Assembly: GCA_903813345.2 (NCBI GenBank)
Contig: CAIIXF020000004.1
Coordinates: forward strand, 10,424,196 to 10,488,195
Reading direction: 5' to 3'
DNA from: Owenia fusiformis
Lineage: Eukaryota; Annelida; Polychaeta; Sabellida; Oweniidae
Length of the DNA stretch: 64,000 nucleotides
The first letter of the stretch is position 1. Each line of letters starts with the position of its first letter. The notes beneath the pieces are model-generated. The model ran no database searches, was not told the DNA's origin, and saw only the letters and a list, made by a program, of their open reading frames with translations. Below are positions 27,301-39,300 of this stretch, one piece after another. The position numbers and the translations under genes are program-made.

Positions 27301-30300
27301 GCCGTTAATTAATCACAATCATTTGCATCAACAGCCAATTGTTATAAATATGCTAAACATTTGTTTTGATGTTATGTAATTACATAACATCAAAACAAAT
27401 GAAATTTAGCACTGTATAATCATCTACTTTAATGACAATAGGCCATGTTGCAATATAAATGCTCAGAGGTTTGTTTTAATTCAATGTTCAATTTAATATC
27501 TATTTCCATAATATAATATAAAGTTTAATATACAAATAATTTTCAGTATGTGGCCACATATTTCTTCAATATAATTCAACTATAATTATTGAGTCCGAAA
27601 TTCCCGGGAAAATGTGCACACATGTTCATTTTCGTTCAGTGTACTCTTCAAAATCGGAGGCTGTGAGTCCTGACCTAGAAAAACATATTTCATTTCTGTG
27701 CAAATCAAACTGTTTTTTATCAAAATAGAAGGTAAATTGAAGATTCTTTAGTGCAAGAAAGGTAAGTACAGACATTTCTTTATCTACATAGAGCATTTTG
27801 TATCGTTTTCAAGCAAAACGGGCTGAGATTTTGATGTGATTAAAACTTTGATTTTTTCAATTTCTATTTTCACTTTGGGAAATTTTTGTGTCAAAGTCTA
27901 ATGCGTGGCGCTGTTAATAAATGTGTGGCGCGCAATAAATCAGCGTGGCGCAGCCACAATAACATAGGCTTTTACAAGAAAGTACATCTGAAATTATTTA
28001 TAAAGCTACTAAATAGTTAAAGTATGAAAACTCAAAAACACCAATCAATATGATACAAAGTATTATCGCGCGCTAACTTTTCTTAAGACATTAAAAATGG
28101 CTGACATGACTGAGCTAACGGGTCCAAAACCTAATCAGATGTAGAATGAAGTATGCTGAACAAGATTTTAAAGTTTTAAAAGCAACCGTGAAGCAGTTTT
28201 TCTTAAAGTTTGCAGACAAGGATTTTAGCATTTGACTTCAAAATGGCCGACAGGAAGTAGGTATCGAGCTAAAAATCTTTCGTCCACATCTGTATGCACT
28301 CATAAGTTATCCCTGAAAATTTGAAGGTGATATCTGTAGCGGTTTTGGAGAAAACTACCGGACGTACGTACGGACGGACGGACGGACAGACAGACAACCG
28401 GACGGAGGCGCCTAGGCCGACAATATGGCCCCACACTATGTAGTAGGGACATAACAAGATACAACGCATTAACATACCAAATATCCCCACCTGCCATTTG
28501 TTACAGACTCCGAACACCACTCGCCACACGCCAAACACCATCCACAAAAACAAATCTCAAATTTTAAGGCTAACAATATGTCACCACATGTTGTATTGAC
28601 ATTAAAACCTAATGAGCGAGTTAAAACCTATTAGCAACTTAAACTTCTCTTTGTCATATTCAAACTATTGAATCATCGACAAGGCATTAACATGACAAAA
28701 TGTCACCACCTAAAACAATTTGGTCAATTTAAAGCAAGTTGAAAAAATACCTCTTTGACTTTTTTTGACATTGAGAAGGTCATTGAAGGTCAAATGTCAA
28801 ATGTAAAGTCAGATTTGAACTTCTGAGAACATGTAGATGATTTTGAAAAAAAATTAAGTAAATTTGAAGCAAGTTGAAAAAAGACCTTTTTGACCTTGAA
28901 AAGGTCATTGAAGGTCAAATGTCAAATCTAAAGTCAGATTTGAACTTCTGAGAACATGTAGATGATTTTGAAAAAAAAATTAGTCAATTTGAAGCAAGTT
29001 GAAAAAAGACCTTTTTGACCTTGAGAAGGTCATTGAAGGTCAAAGGTCAAATCTAAAGTCAGATTTGAACTTCTGAGAACTTGTAAAGTCAAATTTGAAC
29101 TTCTGAAAAGATGTAGATGATTTTGAAAAAAAAATTTGGTCAATTTGAAGCAAGTTGAAAACAGACCTTTTTGACCTTTTTTGACCTTGAGAAGGTCATT
29201 AAAGGTCAAATGTCAAATCTAAAGTCAGATTTGAATTTCTGAGAACATGTAGATGATTTTGAAAAAAAAATTAGTCAATTTGAAGCAAGTTGAAAAAAGA
29301 CCTTTTTGACCTTTTTTGACCTTGAGAAGGTCATTGAAGGTCAAATGTCAAATCTAAAGTCAAATCTAAAGTCATATTTGAATTTCTGAGAACATGTAGA
29401 TGATTTTGAAAAAAAGATTTAGTCAATTTGAAGCAAGATGAAAAAATACCTTTTTGACCTTTTTTGACATTGAAAAGGTCATTGAAGGTCAAATGTCAAA
29501 TCTAAAGTCAGATTTGAATTTCTGAGAACATGTAGATGATTTTGAAAAAAGAATTTAGTCAATTTGAAGCAAGTTGAAAAAAGACCTTTTTGACCTTTTT
29601 TGACTTTGAGAAGGTCATTGAAGGTCAAATGTCAAATCTAAAGTCAGATTTGAAGGTCAAATGTCAAATCTAAAGTCAGATTTGAATTTCTGAGAACATG
29701 TAGATGATTTTGAAAAAAAATTGAGTCAATGTGAAGCAAGTTGAAAAAAGACCTTTTTGACCTTGAGAAGGTCATTGAAGGTCAAATGTCAAATCTTAAG
29801 TCAGATTTGAACTTCTGAGAACATGTAGATGATTTAGAAAAAAATTGAAGTCAATCTAAACAGTATTTGTTAAGTTATAGGAAGTTGTAAGAAATTGTTA
29901 CAGACGCCGGACGCCAACCGCCGGACGCCAACCGCCGGACGCCAACCACCAACCGCCGGACGCCGTCACAAAAAAACGGAGACCATAACAATATGTCACC
30001 ACCAATCACCACTTTTGGTGGTGACATAAAAATATATATTATTTGATTTTCACTGACCTTGCTGATTTCTTAGATTCTCACTAGATGTCTCCACTTGTCT
30101 GTCTCCTCCAGCCTCAATTTCAGATCTCTTGGGCCCCAACTCCTTTTTACGACTTTCTGTTTTGTCATAATAATCATCAATTTGTTCTTCCTTGATTCTG
30201 ATATCACATGATTTTTTATCAGACCAGGGAGGTTCTATTTTGATGTTTTTGCTTTTGTCATTTAACTGATCCTGCACTTCGTAGCGTTTAAAATCGCTAC

Positions 30301-33300
30301 ATGTTTTTCCTGCTAGTTGAGTGAGAGACTTGGTACTAAACTCTGCCTGCATCTGAGTAACAGGGACATTCTCCTTCATACTACGTGCACGCTCTCTATC
30401 TTGCTCGGCATTTTCAGATGCATTCTGGGTAACAAGCTTATTTAGATTCGCCAAAATCTTCATTGAGACTTTCTTCTTCTTCCTCTTGGTTTCATTTCCC
30501 TTTGCTAACATCCCTTGTTTCGTTGACTCCTTAAGAAAAATCACATCATCATCTTCGACAACATCCTCAGTGTCTGACTCCACCTCTTTGACATTTACAG
30601 GGAAAGGACTGTGTGTAATATGCTGACCATATAGCGTAATATCTATGTTGTGTTTGCCTTCACGCAGAGGGACAAACTGTACCATATATTTACCATTCTT
30701 CATGTCCCTAATCTGAGTTTCGAGTTTGACACCGTCCTGATCAGTGACTCGAGCATTTAAGTGTTTTATGATGTCTGGTACGTACTCAGAAGCAGCAGTT
30801 ACATGTACCTCGATTAGTTCATCAATACCTGCAATGATATGAAACATTTACTAAGGATTTAAGGCCATGACTCAGAGCATTCTATGCGCTATGCTGAGTC
30901 ATTCCACTGAAGGGGATGCTTCAAAGTTTAGGAAACAATGGCTGAGTGAAAAGAAGCAGTCACAATGCATAGATTCTTGGGCTTAAATTCTTTTCACACA
31001 TTGCAAAATATTTTCCACAAAATCAACTAAAAGATGCAAAATCACTAAACAGGCAAGTGTCAAGTTGGCAAAGCATCAATTTTAATCTCCTCACCCTGAC
31101 AACCATACAACATATACATTATTGGTTGAACAAGGGAATGCAGTTACATGAAAGAGCGTGTTCTGATTGGCTGGAATTGGATGCATTGCCTGGCTGTGTG
31201 AATTATTTTAAATACATGTTCAGTATGCTATATCCATTCATTCTTTCTATGATTATTTTCAACATTGTTTGTTAAGAATTTACACAGTATACACAGCCTA
31301 TCAGGTTGGTTTCTTCTGCTAGTAATTTGACCATCTTTTTTCATGTAACATCTGATACTTTCACCAAACATTGCTTCATGTATCCAACCATCTCTTTGTG
31401 TACATCAAGTCTGTTAGTTGGGATGGAACAAAGTCAAATACAGTTAATGTATATTTTGTGTTACCCTGTATTAAAACACTTACCTATATAAGCCTTGTAG
31501 ACTATGGTTTGATCAATAGAACATGTCACATCTGATACTTTGACCAAACATGGCTTAATGCAGTGATCTCCCCAGCATTAAAGCAAGTGGGCGCAGCACC
31601 CACCTGAGATTTTGAAAATAGGCTTGCACCCACCTGAAAATCCATATGCACCCACTTGAAATGAGAAAAATCATGAAAAATTGGCATATTTTGACCAATT
31701 TTGGTCTGAATTGTGAAAATGAAAATTTTGTACCCACCCGAGGAAAAATCCTGGGGAGATCACTGTAATGTATCCGACCATCTCCTTGTGTATCAAGTCT
31801 GTTAGTTGAGGGGTCGGAACAAATTCAAATACAGTTAAAGTATTTTTGGGTTACCCTGTATTAAAACACTTACCTATATAAGCCTTGTAGACAATAGTTG
31901 GATCAACAGAACATGTCACATCTGATACTTTCACCAAACATGGCTTAATGTATCCGACCATCTCCTTATGTATCAAGTCTTGTTAGCTGAGGGGATGGAA
32001 CAAAGACAAATACAGTTGAAGTATTTTTGGGCTACCCTGTATTAAAACACTTACCTATATAAGCCTTGTAGACTATAGTTGGATCAACAGAACATATCAC
32101 ATCTGATACTTTGACCAAACATGGCTTGATATATCCAACCATCTCCTAATGAATCGAGTCTGTTAGTTGAGGGGATGGAACAAAGACAAATACAGTTAAA
32201 GTATTTTTGGGTTACCCTGTATTAAAACACTTACCTATATAAGCCTTGTAGACTATGGTAGGATCAACAGAACAGGTAACATCTGATACTTTCACCAAAC
32301 ATGGCTTAATATATCCGACCATCTCCTTGTGTATCAAGTCTGTTAGTTGAGGGGATGGAACGAAGTCTAATACTGTTAAAGCATCAAATGCAGGTACTTT
32401 AGGCATCTTCATCAACTCTCCCAGCTTGAGACTTATCAATTGGCAATCTTCCTGGAGTTGGTCCTCATGGCCTATTAAAGGGAAAACATGTAACCAGTAA
32501 TTTCCCTAACATAGGAACAAGGCACAGACGTGAACAATATCGAACCTAAAACACAGCATTGTGGTCTTGTTGACCAAGAAAGCAAGATGGCCGCAGAAAA
32601 GTTAATCAGCTCTAGAACTTATCACTGTGTAACATATGTAAAAATTTGAACGGTTTGGCTGGAAACCTGTAGACAAGTCTTGAAAGTGAAGATTTTAGGA
32701 CGGAAAATCCAAAATGGCCACCTTAAAATTTACCCAGAATGCCCAAAAACCAATCAGTTCTTGACGTTGATATGTAGAAACATCCCTGAAAATTTCAGAT
32801 GAATCCCTCAAATGGTTTGGCTGAAAATCTGTAGACAAGTCATGAAAGTGAAGATTTTAGGACAGAAAATCCAAAATGGCCACCTTAAAATTTAACTAGA
32901 ATGCCCAAAAACTAATCAGTTCTTGACGTTGATATGTAGAAACATCCCTGAAAATTTCAGATGAATCCCTCAAAAGGTTTGGCTGGAAACCTGTAGACAA
33001 GTCTTGAAAGTAAAGATTTTAGGACGGAAAATCCAAAATGGCCACCTTAAAATTTACCCAGAATGCCCAAAAACTAATCAGTTCTTCACGTTGATATGTA
33101 GAAACATCCCTGAAAATTTCAGATGAATCCCTCAAATGGTTTGGCTGAAAACCTGTAGACAAGTCTTTTAAGTGACGATTTTAGGACGCCGCCCGCCCGC
33201 CCGTCAAGCTGACTACAATATCGTACCTTTTGTTAGGTACGATAAAGTGTGGATGCATCAACTTCATCCTCCTAAGCAGGTATCCAGAATCCGTACCTCC

Positions 33301-36300
33301 TTCCCCCTGCTATAACCAATTTGGAAGCGCCAGATTAAACTGAATCACTTGATCTAATTATGCGCAATGACTTATACATGATTTCTGTTGCAGTGTTGGG
33401 ACAGCCAATCGGATTGTGAGTTCTTGATCGGGGAAATACTAACTGCTTATCACAGGGGGTAAAAAGATATTCTGGGTTTTGAAGCCCTGTGATCGGAGGA
33501 TGCATCAACTTGAGATTTTCAAAATAGGCTAGCACAAAGGATCAAGCTGAACAACTATAAATTTGCATTCAAATAATTGTGAAACTGATTTTTTTAATTC
33601 ATTTGATAGAATTGTGAAGATATTTTGTTCAGAACATTGTACACTCAAGAATCTTTTTATAAGTTCTGACAACCAACAAGATGAATGAAAATAGTTGAAA
33701 GAATTATAATTTTAACATGAAGACATATTCAGCAATCATTATCAATTAATAATAATAAAAAAAGCAAATTGTGACCTTGAAAATTCTCATTGTCTGCGTC
33801 TTATGAAACAAGAGAGTTGGCTTTGAGTGAACACTCATTTTTGCACTCTCAGCTGAACAAATTCTGGAGAACTATAATTATATGCTAAACCAATGAAAAC
33901 ACTGTTATCAATAAGTCCAGAGATCCCCCAAGCTTTGTGGCAGAGCAAATAAACTCATTTGATTCTTTTTTTTTTTTTTTTTTATTATTAAATTAATCAT
34001 TTGTACAAAGGATACATACAATAATACAGTGTAAGTGGCTGTGCTTTTAGCATTATTAGCCACGTTCTACAATTACAATATACAATGTATTCAATCAATA
34101 ATATTTGATTAAAATAAATGAGATACAATAAGATAAAAGTTGTTTTGTGGAGGATTTCAGACATTTACACATGGCTCGAAGAAAATGGCACTGCACTTTA
34201 AAACAATCAGATTCTCAGCTCTACTTAATGTTTTATCACCATTGAGGATCAGAGAAAGTTTATCACGTTGTGTCTTATATTTACGGGAGTATTGTATATT
34301 CATATTTTTTAGTTGGTTTTCTAATTCAGTCCAGAATGTTAATCTCAAGTTACATCGAAAAATCACATGGCTGGTTGTTTCACTGTTAATACCACATGAG
34401 CAGATAGGGGAATTTACATTGGTAAAGTTATGCGAGTAAAGGTGAGCCTTGAAAATGAAATCACATCGTACTCTGTTAAATATAATTTCTTGGTTTCTTG
34501 AGATGGACAGTTCTGATGAGTTAATGACAGTTTCGTTAAAAATATTTCTTTTAAGGCTTGATTTAAATATGCTTAAGCTAGATGAGTTCTTTATATCAGA
34601 TGGCAGTAGATTCCATTCTGATATTGTTTTTGAGATACAAGATCTTTCATAAAATTTGGATTTTACTGGTAAAATATAGTCAAGTTGGTGTCTTAGTACA
34701 TGTGTTTGATTTCTTTTTAGTTCAAGTTCAAATATATAGTTTTAGTTCAAATATCTCAGTAACATAAGAAGGCAGCAAATTGTTGTGAGCTCTATACATA
34801 AAGGTAGCTCTATGATATTGGCCCACACTATTTGAGAGTGTGGGCCAATTTAAAGTATTCAACACTTTTGTGGTTGATGTTCCATGCATGGCACCTGAAC
34901 AAATAAGTGCAGCTTTATAGTAAAGGCGGTCTAAAAGTTGTAGTTTTGTCAAATTTGCACATCCGTAAAGAATATCACAATAATCAAAGAGTGGCAAAAT
35001 AAAAGACTTAAAAATTGTTTCAAGGTGTTTTCCACTTATTTTCTTACTGAAGACTTTTAACGGATTTACGAGTTTATCTATTCTTGCTACAAGTTCAGTA
35101 ATGTGATAGTCAAAAGTGAGATTTTTGTCCAAAATCAACCCCAAGTGCTTGTGATTGTTTACTCTTGGTAACTTGTCATTACCAAGGGAAAGATCTGGGG
35201 TCAAAATTTCGCGCTTTCTTGGATTAAAAAAAGTCATATCTTTACTTTTACTAGCTTTGAAGTTTAATTTCCATGTATTTGACCATAAGAGAATTTTATT
35301 TAGATCCTCTTGTAATTCATTATTCTTAGCAGCTGCTGTTTCAGCTGTGAAGGATTGGTAAAGTGACGTGTCGTCTGCATATATAAAACATTTGGTACTT
35401 AAGTTATCAGGTAGATCATTGATATAAATTAAGAACAGGAGGGGGCCTAATATGGAGCCTTGAGGTACTCCTGCGTTTATATGGTTCATCTCAGATAGTT
35501 CAGACTCATGGCCATCCAATACAACTTTTACTTGTCTATTTGATAGGTAAGATTTCATTAATTCTATGATGTTATGACCAAAACCATACATTTTCAGTTT
35601 TTTTAATAGTAGCCCATGGGGCATTGAATCAAAGGCGGCCGAAATGTCAAGATAAATCCCCCTTACATTGGCCCCATTTTCAATTTCATTAGTTATGACA
35701 TCAATTATACTTAAAAGCTGTGCCTGGGTGCTGTGACCTGGCAAAAAGCCACTTTGGGGGTTATAAAATAAATTGTTCAAAATGAGATGGTCAAAAAGTC
35801 TTTTGAAGATTACGCGTTCTGCAACTTTAGATATACAGCTCAGAAGAGTGATAGGTCTATAATTTTTTACATCTGTTTTGTCTTTACTTTTATGAATTGC
35901 TACAACGTGGCCTATCTTCCAAGAATGGGGGTATTTATTAAGAATGAACATTTTGTTTAATAATTTTGATAATATGGGTGAAAGTGATGGTGCTGCCATT
36001 TTAAGCATTCTATTGCTTAACATGTCAGGGCCAGTAGCTTTATTTGTATCTAACCCAAGTAAAATGCTATAAACCTCTCTATCATTAGTAGAGAGTAGGT
36101 CAAAAGATTGATCAGTTCTTGGAATAAAAGTTTCATTTCCTTCTTGATAGTTTATATGATATTTGTCAATGAAATGAGACAGTAGCAAGTTTGCTTTGTC
36201 ATGGCTATCAGTGTAACTGTTACCTCTAGCATCACAAAGAAGTGGTATTTTACTATTTTTACATTTTCCCAAAAGCCTACTTACAATTGACCAGTATCCT

Positions 36301-39300
36301 TTGCTTCCATATCTCTGATTACTTAATTTATAGTACAACCTTGATTCCATTGCCTCTTTGGCCTCACGAATAGCATCATTAACAAGATTACATTGATCAG
36401 TATATTTTTTAAAGTATTTGTCATCATGTGTTTTCCTGTACTTTCGATGTAATTTATTTCTTTTATTTATCAAGGTTTTGATATCGCTTGTAAACCATGG
36501 CTTATCCGTAGGTTTAATTTCAATGTCAGAGTTTGGAATAAGATCTGTAAAAATTGCAAGTAACCCTCTAGAAAAATTGCTTACTATGTCATCTAAGTCA
36601 TTACTACTATCTATCAAATGATCAAAGTCTGCTGCTCGAACTGAATTGTTAATTATACTTATATCTGCTTGGTCATATTTCCAAATTTTTCTTGAATAGG
36701 GACGGTTTTTAAGAGTTTTAAGAAAACACTCCGTGTTTATTGAGCAATGGTCAATCGGTCCAATCGGAGGAGAGACATAGGCATTTGTTATAATATCAGG
36801 GCTATTTGAAATGAGAAGATCGATACATGATCTACTAGTATCATTTGATTCTCTCACCTAACTCAAGCAGACGCTCAGCTTGCATGCTTGCTTTCTTAAT
36901 CTGGTCCAAATGTTGATTTAGGATTACTTTGTATGTCGCAAGGGACTTTTCTCTCTCTCCCTTTACCTTCCCCAAGTCTTGGATGATCTCCTGCTGCACC
37001 TGCGTTGAAAACAAGTTATATTTGGCATGAGGGATTACCATATAAGGGATTATCAGATTTGTTTGCTATGGGGGATTTGTTGAATTTCATGTCTGAATCT
37101 GACTGTTGATGTCAAAGACAATTCCTCAGAGGAGACAACAAATTTTAGCATTATTTTTGTAAAACCTGTCTTCGTGAACACCTCTTTCTAGTGAACACCT
37201 GTCTCTTGTAGACAACCTTTCTTCACACAAAATTGCAAACAAGCCACAGGGTGAACAGAATCGCACCCTTAAACAGAATACACTTTTCGGGATGGAAAAT
37301 TCAAAATGGCCACCTTAACATTTACCCAGACTGCCTAAAAACTAATCAGTTCTAAACTTTCCATAGAAGCATATCTAAAATTTTAGGATGAATCCATGAA
37401 ACCTGTAAACAACCCTCAAGAGACACGTTTTAAGGTATTACTTCAGCTGTGTTCTCCCTGACTGAAAAATGCGTGGCGCTTGCGCCACGCACATTGTGGC
37501 TGCGCCACGCTGATTTATTGCGCGCCACACATTTATTAACAGCGCCACGCATTAGACTTTGACAGAAAAATTTCCCAAAGTGAAAATAGAAATTGAAAAA
37601 AATCAAAGTTTTAATCACATCAAAATCTCAGCCCGTTTTGCTTGAAAACGATACAAAATGCTCTATGTAGATAAAGAAATGTCTGTACTTACCTTTCTTG
37701 CACTAAAGAATCTTCAATTTACCTTCTATTTTGATAAAAAACAGTTTGATTTGCACAGAAATGAAACATGTTTTTTCTGGGTCAGGACTCACAGCCTCCG
37801 ATTTTGAAGAGTACACTGAACGAAAATGAACAAGTGTGCACATTTTCCCGGGAATTTCGGACTCAATAATTATAGTTGAATTATATATTGAAATATAGTT
37901 GAAATATGTGGCCACATACTGAAAATTATTTTGTATATTGAACTTTATATTATATTATGGAAATAAATATTAAATTGAACATTGAATTAAAACAAACCTC
38001 TGAGCATTTATATTGCAACATGGCCTATTGTCATTAAAGTAGATGATCATACAGTGCTAAATTTCATTTGTTTTGATGTTATGTAATTACATAACATCAA
38101 AACAAATGTTTATATTTATAACAATTGGCTGTTGATGCAAATGATTGTGATTAAGTAACGCCGCGAAGCGGCGCTGATTTTTTTAAGCATGTTTTTGTAA
38201 ACTCATCACCGCCCTAATAATTTTGCCACCACCCATCAATTTTTATTCAAACTTTTTTACCACTCACTTTTGAAAAATTAGGGAGAACACTGTTCAGTGT
38301 ATCAGCTTTTTTTCTACAATTCAGATTTTCCTGAAAAAAATCCTGGTAAAAAATATACTGATGTATTATAAAATATGTGAAAATTGGAAAGATTGACTGT
38401 TTAGTTATTTCTAAAAAAAAGTTTTAATTTAACATTGCTCTCAATGGGAAATTCTTTTTTATTTTTTAAAACAAGCCTTCACAGACATGATTTTAGGACG
38501 AAAAATCCAAAATGACCGCCTTAACATTTACCAAGAATGCCGAAAAACTAATCAGTTCTAAACTTTTATAGGTAGAAACATCCCTGAGAATTTCAAATGA
38601 ATCCCTCAAATGGTTTGGCTGGAAACCTGTAAAATAAAAAAGCCCAAACTTGAAATAATCAGATTCTTGCTTATAAATAAATTGGAAAGCCACAGATGAA
38701 AAAATCAGAAAGTTCTTAAGTTGAAAAATTAGAATGTTCCTGGTTTTTAAAAAAAACGCCTACACTGACTTACAACTCACGGAACAAAAAAAAATCGGAA
38801 CGGTTCGGTTCGGAACATTTTGCTTCAGATTGAAACAATTTTGGGACGGTTCGGAACAGAGTGACTGCGTGTATAAGATTAAAATAAGTTGATTATCTAG
38901 GTCTATTTGGTAGCAAAAAGCTCTTCAAAACTCTTCAATGAGAAGGAGTGAAAAGAATGAACCTCTTTTGGTGCAAAATATTGAAAGAAAATGCTGTTTT
39001 GTGGCGATTTAAGGGCCAAAAGTTGTGAAAGGGTAAAATGTACTTGTTCCAGAACCGAACCAAAATTCTCAATTTGTGTTCTGTGTTCCGTTCTGAGGGC
39101 ATAATTCTGCACATCGGAACAAAATCGGGTAGGGGAAGTCGTCCTATTATCGCACGGGTACTCAGGGAAACTACTGACGATTTCAAATATGATAACTTCA
39201 ACTTACTTTGAGAATATGAGACGAAAGATCAACCTTTCCTCTAAAATCTAAGTAGTGTTTGACATTTCTCAATCTCCGAACGCTAACACTTTAAGACCCC

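Larger units (their letters stand above)
25478..28453 (+). mobile_element. HINE-like element C, interrupted by two other insertions
   Basis: The 5' end ACAAGAACACAAATGTG is followed by ATGTCCCCACC. The interior has 160-165 bp units (GACAAGATTTTAGGACGGAA, ACCCAGAATGCCAAAAAACT) homologous to the B cores. Before the 3' end are GGACGGACGGACAGACAGAC and an imperfect hairpin, GGCCCCAC...GTAGTAGGGAC, ending GACATA. Two insertions (25979-27073 and 27171-27960) split the array. Confidence 0.7.

Noticed and set aside
28269-28553. Frames with R-P-S-V-R-P-Y-V-R-P repeats
   Set aside because: Translation of the GGACGGACGGAC microsatellite of element C.
34140-34767. Plus-strand frames at 34.1-34.8 kb
   Set aside because: Antisense shadows of the LINE C-terminal coding region.
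38800-38870. GGTTCGGTTCGGAAC as a tRNA B-box
   Set aside because: It is part of an inverted repeat and has no cloverleaf or A-box at the right distance.
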